A stretch of 64,000 nucleotides of DNA, taken from NCBI RefSeq assembly GCF_935822925.1, contig NZ_CAKXZS010000022.1:1-64000 (forward strand), given 5' to 3'. The position numbers and the translations under genes are program-made. Positions 1 through 7,933 of the stretch are shown here, in pieces; position 1 is the stretch's first letter; every line of letters starts with the position of its first letter. The notes under the pieces are model-generated. The model was given only the letters and a program-made list of their open reading frames with translations, was not told the origin of the DNA and did no database searches. The DNA comes from Mesorhizobium ventifaucium. Lineage in GTDB: Bacteria > Pseudomonadota > Alphaproteobacteria > Rhizobiales > Rhizobiaceae.

Positions 1-179
1 TTTGCGTTTGGAGCCTGCCGCGGTCGAGTTGAAGTTCTGCAAGGAGGCTGTACGATGGCGGCTTCCGCTTGCTCGGCGGTTTCCGTTCTTCGCTGATGGA
101 ACCAGCAGCCGGGGCCGAATGGTTCCAGTCGTTTGGCCGCGCCGCCATGCAGATGCGGCGCGTCCCTAAGGTAATAGGG
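1..179. other. Left edge, no supported gene
   Basis: I see no complete gene here. An AAGGAGG motif at 41-47 stands seven bases before an ATG at 55, but that frame closes with TGA at 94-96 after 13 codons. A second plus frame is open from base 2 to a TAA at 167-169 and could be the tail of an upstream gene cut by the window edge. Neither reading shows a recognisable motif. Confidence 0.3.
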
Positions 180-584
180 ATGTTCAAGAATAGGTATTAT
201 GTCAAAGCTGTATTGCTTGTCGGAGCGTTGATCATGGGTGGCGAGAAAAGTGCCGTTCAAGCGCAGGAGCGCGATGAGACAGTGGTCCGCGTTGCCGAAT
301 TGGTAATCGATCCGGCCCAGCTCGACGCCTACAAGGCCGCTGTCAAGGAAGAGATGGAAGACGCCATCGATCTCGAACCCGGCGTGCTGGCCATCTACTC
401 GGTGGCCGAGAAGGACAAGCCGAACAGTCTTCGGTTCTTCGAGGTCTACGCCAGCGAGGAAGCGTATCGGGCGCATATCGCATCGCCGCACTTCAAGAAG
501 TATGTCGCGACGACGCAGTCGATGATCCTGTCGCGCAAATTGATCGAGACCGTGCCCGTTCAGCTCAGCGTGAAGCCACGGTGA
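180..584 (+). CDS. Exported antibiotic biosynthesis monooxygenase (ABM)-fold protein
   Basis: About 134 residues. I chose the ATG at 180 because it starts directly with a signal peptide (basic FKNRYYVK, hydrophobic stretch, likely cut after AVQAQ near residue 31). The open frame runs upstream to 69 without useful signals. The mature part resembles the dimeric ferredoxin-like ABM fold: a beta strand (VVRVAELVI), a helix, then EPGVLAIYSV, RFFEVYASEEAY and the HIASPHFKKY segment typical of YgiN-like quinol monooxygenases. Such proteins oxidise quinols or small aromatics without cofactor, but many members have no known substrate. Export is less common, as most relatives are cytoplasmic. It stands alone, 138 bases from the tail of the convergent RpiR gene. 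Confidence 0.72.
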   Translation: MFKNRYYVKAVLLVGALIMGGEKSAVQAQERDETVVRVAELVIDPAQLDAYKAAVKEEMEDAIDLEPGVLAIYSVAEKDKPNSLRFFEVYASEEAYRAHIASPHFKKYVATTQSMILSRKLIETVPVQLSVKPR

Positions 585-722
585 CGTCCGTGTATCTTGG
601 GCGGCCGCGCTGAACTAGATAAGCACGTTCGTAACGGAAGAAGTGCCAGAGTCCCACGCCGCAAGTCCCGGTTCAAGCCGCCGGCGCGGAAGCGATCAGG
701 CGGTCGGGTTCAGGCCGCGTCC

Positions 723-1550
723 CTACCGCAGGTTTTCCAGCTCGCGGATGCGTTTGGCGCCGTCGGCCTCAAGCTGCCGGGTGACGGCGCCGATCAGCGT
801 TTCGGCAACCACGAAAAGGGCCGCCGAGGAATCCCAGGCCGAGGGCACGGCGGTGCGCCCGGCGATGACATGGCGGGCGAAGCGGGCGATCGGCGACAGC
901 CACTGGTCGGTGAACAGCACGATCTGCACGCCGCGCTGATGCGCCGTCTCAGCGAAGCGGACCAGGCTGTCCTGGTAGCGCCTGATGTCGAAGATCACCA
1001 GCACGTCACGCTTGCCCATGTCGATCAGCCGGTCGCGCCAGACGCTTTCCTGTCCGGCGAGGTGAAAGACATTGGGCTGGACGATGGCGAGGTGAGCGGC
1101 CATGTAGCGCGCCAGCGGATCGGTGAAGCGGCCGCCGATCAGGAAGGTTTTGCCGCGCCGATCGGCAAGCTTTGCGACGATGTCGGCAAGCTGCTTGTCG
1201 GACAGGTGCCTGAACGTCTCGCGCATATTGTCGAGCGTTGCCTCCAGCATCGGCGACACCGCGCCGCCGTTCGGCGATGGCGGGTTTAGCGTCCGAGACG
1301 CCGGCGACTGCAATTGCGCCGCCAGTTCGTCCTGCAGCGCCGACTGGAATTCCGGGTAGTTCTGGAAGCCGAGCCGGGCGACGAAACGCAGGATGGTCGG
1401 CGAGGAGACGCCGGCGGCAGCCGAGAACTCGGCGACCGTCTTCAGGCCGATCAGCGGGTAATTGGCGATCAGCGTTTGCGCTGCGCGGCGTTCGCCCGCC
1501 GGCATCATGCCGATGCGGTCCGAGATCAGTTCGGCAATGCTCGAAATCAT
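723..1550 (-). CDS. RpiR/MurR-family transcriptional regulator
   Basis: About 275 residues from the ATG at 1550, which has GGGGAAAG just upstream; the open frame continues upstream to 1733 across the promoter region, so I rejected the longer form. Residues 1-77 form the RpiR helix-turn-helix domain (GERRAAQTLIANY, TVAEFSAAAGVSSPTILRF, LGFQNYPEF). The second half is a SIS sugar-phosphate-binding fold (KTFLIGGRFTDPLARY, DVLVIFDIRRYQ, VQIVLFTDQ). RpiR proteins sense phosphosugars or related metabolites and repress or activate neighbours. It diverges from the FGase-permease-ligase genes across 152 bases and is the obvious candidate to control them. The effector cannot be read from sequence. Confidence 0.88.
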   Translation of the reverse strand: MISSIAELISDRIGMMPAGERRAAQTLIANYPLIGLKTVAEFSAAAGVSSPTILRFVARLGFQNYPEFQSALQDELAAQLQSPASRTLNPPSPNGGAVSPMLEATLDNMRETFRHLSDKQLADIVAKLADRRGKTFLIGGRFTDPLARYMAAHLAIVQPNVFHLAGQESVWRDRLIDMGKRDVLVIFDIRRYQDSLVRFAETAHQRGVQIVLFTDQWLSPIARFARHVIAGRTAVPSAWDSSAALFVVAETLIGAVTRQLEADGAKRIRELENLR

Positions 1551-1575
1551 CTTTCCCCACCCGTGGCAGTTTTTG

Positions 1576-1609
1576 CCGAAATCGCACTTGACCCGAAATC
1601 GCGTTTGAC
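1576..1609. repeat. Tandem 17-bp direct repeat in the divergent promoter region
   Basis: Two adjacent 17-base units, CCGAAATCGCACTTGAC (1576-1592) and CCGAAATCGCGTTTGAC (1593-1609), match at 15 of 17 positions. They lie between the RpiR start (1550) and the FGase start (1703). The second unit runs into TTGACA (1605-1610), which followed by TATGAA at 1626-1631 could be a short-spaced promoter for the plus-strand genes. Two-turn direct repeats beside a promoter are a plausible regulator site; RpiR is the likely binder by position only. Confidence 0.5.
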
Positions 1610-1702
1610 AAAGCCCGACAAACTGTATGAAATCATCCGCAGGGACGCAATGAGACAAAATACGTAACATACGATACAGCACTCCCCGGGGACTGCAGGA
1701 CA

Positions 1703-2521
1703 ATGGAGACAGCACGGCCCGCCAGCCTTGCATCGCCTGAAACCGTAGGGGTGACGAACCCCGGCGGATCGAGCCCTTTCGTGCTGACCTGCGACCACGC
1801 CTCCAACTTCCTGCCGCCGGAATTTGGAACGCTCGGCCTTGCTGCCGAAGAGCTTTCTCGCCACATCGCCTGGGACCCCGGCGCGCTCCCGGTGGCCCTC
1901 CGCATGGCCGCGGCGCTTGACGCGACGCTGGTCGAGACCCGCATTTCGCGCCTTGTCATCGACTGCAACCGGCCACTGGATGCGCCGGACCTGGTGCCGC
2001 CGGTCAGCGAGATCACAACCATTCCGGGCAATGCCGGCCTGTCGCAAAAGCAGCGCGCCGCGCGCATCGCTCTGTCCTGGCAACCTTTCCACGATGCGGT
2101 CGCTGATATCATCGACAAAAGGCTGGCGCGCGGGCTGGAGACGCGGCTGGTTTCAATCCATTCCTTCAACCCGGTCTACAACGGCGAGAGCCGGCCCTGG
2201 CACATCGGCGTCATCCATGACGAGGATCGTCGGCTGGCAGCGCCGCTTGTCACCGCGCTGCAGCGGCTCGCCGGCGTCACCGTCGGCGTCAACGAACCCT
2301 ATTCGCCGGCCGACCGCGTCTATTTCACGCTGGAACGGCACGCGCGCCCGCGGGGGCTACCCTGCGCGATGATCGAAATCCGCAACGACGAAATATCCGA
2401 CGAAGCCGGGCAGCGGAAATGGGCGGATCTGCTCACGGGTATTTTTTCCGATCTCGAGCCCGGGGAGGCCAGGAGCTCCCGACCAAGCGCAGTGGGAAAG
2501 TCAGTACAATCGGCCAGCTAA
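1703..2521 (+). CDS. N-formylglutamate amidohydrolase (FGase)-family hydrolase
   Basis: 272 residues. The FGase family are zinc hydrolases that release glutamate from N-formylglutamate in histidine degradation; relatives act on other amides. Family motifs are in place: LTCDHASNFLPPEF near residue 28, VIDCNRPLDAPD near 86, VSIHSFNP near 150 and WHIGVIHDED near 166. It is the first gene of the plus-strand run and is followed after 20 bases by an amino-acid-type permease and then a glutamine-synthetase-like ligase. No hut genes are nearby. In this setting I infer hydrolysis of a gamma-glutamyl or other amide intermediate rather than histidine breakdown. A second FGase-family gene lies at 36158-37099. 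Confidence 0.85.
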   Translation: METARPASLASPETVGVTNPGGSSPFVLTCDHASNFLPPEFGTLGLAAEELSRHIAWDPGALPVALRMAAALDATLVETRISRLVIDCNRPLDAPDLVPPVSEITTIPGNAGLSQKQRAARIALSWQPFHDAVADIIDKRLARGLETRLVSIHSFNPVYNGESRPWHIGVIHDEDRRLAAPLVTALQRLAGVTVGVNEPYSPADRVYFTLERHARPRGLPCAMIEIRNDEISDEAGQRKWADLLTGIFSDLEPGEARSSRPSAVGKSVQSAS

Positions 2522-2541
2522 GAACCAGAAGGGGACAAAAA

Positions 2542-4104
2542 ATGTCAGCGCAAGACTACACTGAAGTCGACAAGAAGGAGGACCTGAATGTCCTCCACGG
2601 CATGGGCTATGCCCAGGAACTGTCGCGAAGCATGAGCCGCTTCTCGAATTTCGCCATCTCGTTCTCGATCATCTGCATCCTGTCGGGTGGCATCAATTCC
2701 TTCGCGCAAGCCACGTCGTCGATCGGCGGCGCTGGCGCCGGCATCGGCTGGATCGTCGGGTGCATGGTTTCGGGATTTTTCGCGCTCGCCATGGCCCAGA
2801 TCGCCTCTGCGTTTCCGACCGCAGGCGGCCTCTATCATTGGGCGTCCATTCTAGGGAACCGCTTCACCGGCTGGCTCACCGCCTGGCTCAACCTGCTTGG
2901 CCTGATCACCGTGCTCGGCGCGATCAACATCGGCACCGCGTTCTTCTTCGTCGGCACTTTCGGCGGAGCCTTCGGCATGACTGGTACGCCTGGCGAGATC
3001 GTCGGGTTTGTCGCCTTCATCACCGTGTTGCAGGCGCTGCTCAACCATTTCGGCATCAAGTTGACGGCTATGCTCACGGACGCCTCCGGCTTCCTGATCC
3101 TGGCAACGACAGCCGTGCTGATCGTCGCTTGCCTGATATTTGCTCCAGCGATCGACATCACACGGTTGTGGACGTTCACGAACTATTCGGGTGATGCAGG
3201 CGGCGGCGTTTTCCCGCAGTCCGATTCCATGGGGTATCTCTTCCTGCTTTGCCTGCTGCTGCCGGTTTACACCATCACTGGTTATGACGCGTCGGCGCAT
3301 ACATCGGAAGAAACGTTGAAGGCAGCGCACTCGGTTCCGCGGGCGATCGTTTCGTCGGTGCTCTGGTCATCGCTGATCGGCTGGGTGATGCTATGCGCGA
3401 TCGTGCTGGCGATCCCCGATCTGGCGGCCGGCGCCAAGCAGGGCTGGGGCGTGTTCTTCGCGACGATGGACGCGATCTTGCCGTCGTGGTTGAAGACGCT
3501 GCTCTATCTGGCCATCCTGATCGCGCAGTTCCTCTGCGGTCTCGCAACGGTTACCTCTGCCTCGCGCATGCTTTTCGCCTTCTCGCGTGACGGTGGCATG
3601 CCGGTCGGCTCGGCCTCGCTAGCCAAAGTCAGCCCGATCTGGCGCACGCCGGTCAACGCCATCTGGACGGCTGCGATCCTCGAGATCATCTATGTCTTTC
3701 TTGCCCAGTTCATTTCGATCGGTGGCACGAACATCTATACCATCGTCGTCAATTCGACATTGGTGTTCCTGTTCCTGTCCTTCATCATTCCGATCGTACT
3801 CGGCATGATGGCGTTCGGAACCGAGAAATGGCCGAATCCCGGCCCGTGGAATCTCGGCGCCGGGCTGTTCAAGCTGTTTTGCATCCTTTCGGTCGTCGGC
3901 ATGGTGATCATCTTCTACATCGCCATCCAGCCGCCAAACGACAAGGTGCTCTATATCACCCTGGGCTTCATTGTGCTGACCGCCGTGCTTTGGTTCGGCT
4001 TTGAGAACCGCCGCTTCAAGGGGCCGCCGATCGGCGACCAGATTGCCAAGCGTCAGGCGGCGATCAGGGCAGCCGAGGTGGCCGTCGGCGAAGCCGGCGC
4101 CTGA
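2542..4104 (+). CDS. APC-superfamily amino acid/amine permease
   Basis: 520 residues from the ATG at 2542, preceded by AGAAGGGGAC; an upstream in-frame extension overlaps the FGase gene and was rejected. Twelve or so membrane spans are visible. The N-terminal signature (SRFSNFAISFSIICILSGG, then FPTAGGLYHW) is that of the amino acid/choline transporter branch of the APC superfamily, which carries GABA, choline, ethanolamine and similar amines. The protein should import the substrate of the cluster across the inner membrane by ion coupling. Position between the FGase-like hydrolase and the GS-like ligase supports an amine substrate, but the exact compound is unknown. Confidence 0.88.
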   Translation: MSAQDYTEVDKKEDLNVLHGMGYAQELSRSMSRFSNFAISFSIICILSGGINSFAQATSSIGGAGAGIGWIVGCMVSGFFALAMAQIASAFPTAGGLYHWASILGNRFTGWLTAWLNLLGLITVLGAINIGTAFFFVGTFGGAFGMTGTPGEIVGFVAFITVLQALLNHFGIKLTAMLTDASGFLILATTAVLIVACLIFAPAIDITRLWTFTNYSGDAGGGVFPQSDSMGYLFLLCLLLPVYTITGYDASAHTSEETLKAAHSVPRAIVSSVLWSSLIGWVMLCAIVLAIPDLAAGAKQGWGVFFATMDAILPSWLKTLLYLAILIAQFLCGLATVTSASRMLFAFSRDGGMPVGSASLAKVSPIWRTPVNAIWTAAILEIIYVFLAQFISIGGTNIYTIVVNSTLVFLFLSFIIPIVLGMMAFGTEKWPNPGPWNLGAGLFKLFCILSVVGMVIIFYIAIQPPNDKVLYITLGFIVLTAVLWFGFENRRFKGPPIGDQIAKRQAAIRAAEVAVGEAGA

Positions 4105-4201
4105 CACCTCTCCATTGCCATGGCCGGCGCCTTGCCGGTCATGGCTTTCTACATCTTCAAGGCGACAAGCCCGAAACGACAAGCGTTGGAGTGCCAAAGG
4201 A

Positions 4202-5572
4202 ATGGCCGGAAATTTTTCGTTCGATCAGTTGAAGAAGGCGGTCTCCAGCGGGGAGGTCGACACGGTGCTGGCCTGCATTGTCGACATGCAGGGGCGGCTG
4301 GCGGGAAAGCGGTTCCTGGCACAGTATTTCGTCGATTCCGCCCATGACGAGACGCATGGCTGCAACTATCTCCTGGCCGCCGACATCGATATGGAACCGG
4401 TGCCCGGCTACAGGGCGGCGAGCTGGTCGAAAGGCTATGGCGACTTCGTCATGAAGCCGGACCTGTCGACGCTGCGGCGCATTCCATGGCTGGAAAAGAC
4501 GGCGCTGGTGATCTGCGACGTGCTCGACCACCACAGCCATGACGACCTGCCGCATTCGCCGCGCGCCATCCTGAAGAAGCAGGTCAAGCGGCTGACCGAA
4601 CGCGGCTATATCGGCTATTTCGCCTCCGAGCTCGAATTCTATCTGTTCAGCGAAACCTACGATTCCGCCCGCAAGAAGCACTGGCAGGGCCTCGACACAG
4701 CCTCGCCCTATATCGGCGATTACCAGATCGGCATCACCACCAAGGAAGAAGGCGTCATGCGCCGGCTGCGCAACGAGATGCAAGCGGCCGGCATTCCGAT
4801 CGAGAACTCCAAGGGCGAGTGGGGTCCGGGCCAGGAAGAAATCAACGTCCGCTATGCCGAGGCGCTCGAGATGGCCGACCGCCACGTCATCCTGAAGAAC
4901 GGCGCCAGGGAAATCGCCGAGTCCGAAGGCAAGGCGATCTCGTTCATGGCCAAGTACAATTACGGGCTGGCCGGCAATTCCAGCCATATCCACAATTCGC
5001 TGTGGAGCGCCGACGGCGAGACGCCGCTTTTCTACGACAAAGAGGCCGACTGGACGCTGTCGACGCTCGGCCAGCAATGGGCGGCGGGCCAACTCAAATA
5101 CGCCAGGGAATTCACCTGGTTCCTGGCGCCCTACGTCAACTCCTACAAGCGCTTTCAGGCCGGCACCTTCGCGCCGACCAAGATCATGTGGAGCGAGGAC
5201 AACCGCACCGCCGGTTTCCGCCTGTGCGGTGAGGGCACCAAGGGCATCCGCATGGAATGCCGCATCGGCGGCGCCGATCTGAACCCCTATCTCGCCTTCG
5301 CCGCGCTGATCGCGGCCGGCCTTGCCGGCATCGACGAAAAGCTTGAACTGCAAAAACCCTTCGTTGGCGATGCCTATCAAGCCTCGCAGCTGCCGGAAAT
5401 TCCGAAGACCCTGCGTGATGCCACCGAGACGCTGGCGAAATCGGAGATGCTGAAGCAGGCGCTCGGCGACGGCGTGCTCGAGCATTATGTCCATACGGCG
5501 CACTGGGAGCAGTTCGAATACGACCGCCGCATTACCGACTGGGAACTGCACAGGGGGTTCGAGCGTTATTAG
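4202..5572 (+). CDS. Glutamine synthetase-family ligase (gamma-glutamyl-amine synthetase-like)
   Basis: 456 residues. The ATG at 4202 has GGAG ten bases upstream; longer readings run back into the permease. The GS fold is shown by an N-terminal beta-grasp part (VDMQGRLAGKRF), the metal-site region GPGQEEINVRYAEALE, GNSSHIHNSLW in place of the GS GMH-H-S element, DNRTAGFRLCG and CRIGGADLNPYLAFAA. I do not find the adenylylation loop of housekeeping GlnA. GS-like proteins of this kind join the gamma-carboxyl of glutamate to amines (PuuA, ethanolamide, isopropylamide and methylamide synthetases) using ATP. Neighbouring permease, aldehyde and alcohol dehydrogenases fit amine or amino-alcohol catabolism. 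The substrate is inferred only. Confidence 0.85.
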   Translation: MAGNFSFDQLKKAVSSGEVDTVLACIVDMQGRLAGKRFLAQYFVDSAHDETHGCNYLLAADIDMEPVPGYRAASWSKGYGDFVMKPDLSTLRRIPWLEKTALVICDVLDHHSHDDLPHSPRAILKKQVKRLTERGYIGYFASELEFYLFSETYDSARKKHWQGLDTASPYIGDYQIGITTKEEGVMRRLRNEMQAAGIPIENSKGEWGPGQEEINVRYAEALEMADRHVILKNGAREIAESEGKAISFMAKYNYGLAGNSSHIHNSLWSADGETPLFYDKEADWTLSTLGQQWAAGQLKYAREFTWFLAPYVNSYKRFQAGTFAPTKIMWSEDNRTAGFRLCGEGTKGIRMECRIGGADLNPYLAFAALIAAGLAGIDEKLELQKPFVGDAYQASQLPEIPKTLRDATETLAKSEMLKQALGDGVLEHYVHTAHWEQFEYDRRITDWELHRGFERY

Positions 5573-5574
5573 AA

Positions 5575-5593
5575 AGATAGTAAGATACTATCT
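5575..5593. promoter_or_regulatory. Inverted repeat before the toxin-antitoxin pair, likely operator
   Basis: A perfect palindrome, AGATAGTA-AGA-TACTATCT, starts 2 bases after the GS-like stop codon and 15 bases before the first possible antitoxin start. TACTAT within it could act as a -10 element. Toxin-antitoxin operons are usually autorepressed at such a site. The same hairpin could instead end the upstream transcript, but there is no T run. Confidence 0.5.
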
Positions 5594-5608
5594 ATACCTT
5601 GACCAAAA

Positions 5609-6085
5609 ATGCGGCTTGAACTAGTTTGTATGATGACCGAAGGAACAAAATACCATCCGCTTTTCGAGCATCTCCTGTTCTCGGGCCAGGGCCAGATGTC
5701 GATGAGCTTTGCAGAGATCGAGCAAGTTATCGGTGGCCGCTTGCCGCCGTCGGCACGACAGCGGGAGGAATGGTGGGCGAACAGCCCGAGCGGGCACAGC
5801 CAGGCGCGCGCCTGGTTGCGCGCAAACTACCGGTCGTCTCGTGTCGATCTTGCGAACGAGCGGGTGGATTTCAAACTGGAGGGATGGCCCGAAGGTTATC
5901 GAAAGCCGAATATGGCTACCACAGACAAGACCCGTTCGGGAATGGCGGAACCAGCGCAGGCCAGCTACGAACTTCCGCAGGGAAATACCGACCATCCCCT
6001 TTTCGGCATATGGACAGGCAAGGTCACGCTTCTCCAAGGACATGATTACACGAGGCCGGCCTTTGAGCCTGACGTGCTGCCGTGA
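5609..6085 (+). CDS. Antitoxin: DUF7662-like domain with a VapB-type tail
   Basis: Up to 158 residues; ATGs at 5609, 5630 and 5633 are all possible and none has a clear Shine-Dalgarno. Residues about 15-95 match the small DUF7662-type domain as I remember it (YHPLFEHLL, MSFAEIEQVIGGRLPPSAR, WWANSPSGHSQARAWL, VDLANERVDF). The C-terminal 35 residues (TDHPLFGIWTGK followed by an acidic, proline-ending stretch) look like the toxin-binding tail of antitoxins paired with PIN toxins. The stop codon overlaps the toxin start by GTGA (6082-6085), a normal arrangement for translational coupling. The role as antitoxin is inferred from this pairing. The module interrupts an otherwise metabolic gene run. 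Confidence 0.68.
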   Translation: MRLELVCMMTEGTKYHPLFEHLLFSGQGQMSMSFAEIEQVIGGRLPPSARQREEWWANSPSGHSQARAWLRANYRSSRVDLANERVDFKLEGWPEGYRKPNMATTDKTRSGMAEPAQASYELPQGNTDHPLFGIWTGKVTLLQGHDYTRPAFEPDVLP

Positions 6086-6498
6086 CGCACAGGCTGCTGC
6101 TCGACACTTGCGCGATCATATGGATAGCGCTGAACGAGCCAATCACGCCGGAAGCCAAGATTGCTATCAACAGCGCCGCGGCTGTTGACGAGAAGGTCCG
6201 GGTTTCCCCCATTTCGGCCTGGGAGTTGGGCCTGCTGAGCGCCAAGGGCCGGTTGGCGGCAGCAAAGTCGCCAGCAAGCATTTTTGGGGAAGTGATCGCC
6301 ACGCCAGGCATCAAGGTCGAGGCTCTTTCGCCGGAATTGTTGATTGAATCGTCTTTCTTGCCTGGATCGCTCCACGGCGATCCTGCGGATAGGATATTGA
6401 TCGCGACAGCGCGGGCGTTCGATTTGACGCTCGTGACGCGCGATCAGTCAATACTGGATTATGCAAGAGCCGGGCATGTTCGCGCCCTTGCCTGCTGA
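6082..6498 (+). CDS. PIN-domain ribonuclease toxin (VapC family)
   Basis: 138 residues from a GTG that overlaps the antitoxin stop. The PIN acidic centre is complete: Asp8 in LLLDTCAIIW, Glu48 in SPISAWELG, Asp103 in HGDPADRILIATA and Asp121 in LTLVTRDQSIL. PIN toxins cut tRNA or mRNA with Mg2+ when released from the antitoxin. The gene ends 31 bases before the aldehyde dehydrogenase start, so the TA pair may be co-transcribed with the dehydrogenases downstream. No truncation is seen. Confidence 0.88.
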   Translation: MTHRLLLDTCAIIWIALNEPITPEAKIAINSAAAVDEKVRVSPISAWELGLLSAKGRLAAAKSPASIFGEVIATPGIKVEALSPELLIESSFLPGSLHGDPADRILIATARAFDLTLVTRDQSILDYARAGHVRALAC

Positions 6499-6529
6499 CG
6501 CTTTGCCTTCGATACATGGAGTCGCCCAC

Positions 6530-7915
6530 TTGGAAACCGTAAAACTCAAATCCCCCATCGATGGTTCGATCTATGCCGAACGGCCCATCGCCACGGACCA
6601 GGCGATCAATGCCGCGGTCGAGCGCGCCAAGGCGGCGCAGGAGAGATGGGCTGAGACGCCGATCGTCGAGCGCGGCAAGTACATGCTTGCCATGCTGGAA
6701 GCGCTGGTCGCCATGACCGACGAGATCGTGCCGGAGATCGCCTGGCAGATGGGCCGTCCGGTGCGCTATGGCGGCGAGTTCGGCGGCGTCAGGGAACGCA
6801 CCAGCTACATGGTCGAGATCGCCGAAGCGGCACTCAAGCCGGTGATGGCCTCCAATCCGAAGGACGGGTTTCGCCGCTATGTGAAGAAGGTGCCGCTCGG
6901 CGTGGTCCTGGTGATCGCGCCGTGGAACTATCCCTATCTCACCGCCGTCAACACGATCGTGCCGGCGCTGATGGCCGGCAGCGCCGTCATCCTCAAGCAT
7001 GCGGCGCAGACGCTACTGGTCGGCGAACGCTTTCAACAGGCGTTCGACAAAGCAGACCTGCCCAAGGGTCTGTTCCAGAACCTCGTCATGAACCATGCGC
7101 AGACCGAAAAACTGCTCGGCTCGGGCAAGATCGACCATGTCAATTTCACCGGCTCGGTTGCCGGCGGCCGCGCCATCGAAAAGGCGGCAGCGGGGACCTT
7201 CATGACGCTCGGCCTCGAACTCGGCGGCAAGGATCCGGCCTATGTCCTGGCCGACGCCAAGATGGACCATGCCGTCGCCAATCTGGTCGACGGCGCCTTC
7301 TACAATTCCGGTCAGTGCTGCTGCGGCATCGAGCGCGTCTATGTCCACGAGAAGGTTTTTGACGAGTTCGTCGAAGGCTTCGTCGCCGAAACCAGGAACT
7401 ATGTCGTCGGCAATCCGCTCGACCAGGCGACGACGATGGGGCCGATGGCCCAGGCGAGCTTTGCCGACCTGATCCGCGAGCAAAAGGCCGAGGCGCTGCG
7501 CAAGGGCGCTAGGGCGCACATCAACATGAAGCTGGCGGACGACGAGCCGGGTTCGCCCTATCTGGCGCCCGAAGTGCTGACCGGGGTCGATCACCAGATG
7601 AGCGTCATGCGCGAGGAAAGTTTTGGGCCGATCGTCGGCATCATGAAGGTGCGCAACGACGAAGAGGCGATCGCGTTGATGAACGACAGCCCCTACGGGC
7701 TGACGGCCTCGATCTGGACGCGCGACACCGAGCATGCGGCGGCGATCGGTGATCGCGTCGAGACCGGCACCGTGTTCATGAACCGCTGCGACTATCTCGA
7801 TCCGGCGCTGGTCTGGACCGGCGTCAAGGACACCGGCAAGGGCGCGGCGCTGTCGGCCATCGGCTACGACAATCTGACGAGGCCGAAATCATATCATCTG
7901 CGTGAAGCCATCTGA
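6530..7915 (+). CDS. NAD(P)-dependent aldehyde dehydrogenase
   Basis: About 461 residues from a TTG at 6530, which has GGAG at 6518-6521 with good spacing and gives the usual N-terminus (ETVKLKSPIDGSIYAERP). ATGs at 6461 and 6476 would extend it into the toxin gene and lack a comparable site. The ALDH fold is complete: the PWNYP asparagine, LELGGKDPAYVL general-base region, catalytic cysteine in FYNSGQCCCGIERV, and EESFGPIVGI. It oxidises an aldehyde to an acid. The next gene, an alcohol dehydrogenase 18 bases away, would supply the aldehyde; together with the GS-like ligase upstream this suggests alcohol-to-acid oxidation of a glutamylated amino alcohol. Confidence 0.9.
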   Translation: METVKLKSPIDGSIYAERPIATDQAINAAVERAKAAQERWAETPIVERGKYMLAMLEALVAMTDEIVPEIAWQMGRPVRYGGEFGGVRERTSYMVEIAEAALKPVMASNPKDGFRRYVKKVPLGVVLVIAPWNYPYLTAVNTIVPALMAGSAVILKHAAQTLLVGERFQQAFDKADLPKGLFQNLVMNHAQTEKLLGSGKIDHVNFTGSVAGGRAIEKAAAGTFMTLGLELGGKDPAYVLADAKMDHAVANLVDGAFYNSGQCCCGIERVYVHEKVFDEFVEGFVAETRNYVVGNPLDQATTMGPMAQASFADLIREQKAEALRKGARAHINMKLADDEPGSPYLAPEVLTGVDHQMSVMREESFGPIVGIMKVRNDEEAIALMNDSPYGLTASIWTRDTEHAAAIGDRVETGTVFMNRCDYLDPALVWTGVKDTGKGAALSAIGYDNLTRPKSYHLREAI

Positions 7916-7933
7916 TTTTTTCGAAAGACAGAA

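Noticed and set aside
4157..5551. A 464-codon minus frame opposite the GS-like gene
   Set aside because: Pure antisense shadow; no family likeness.
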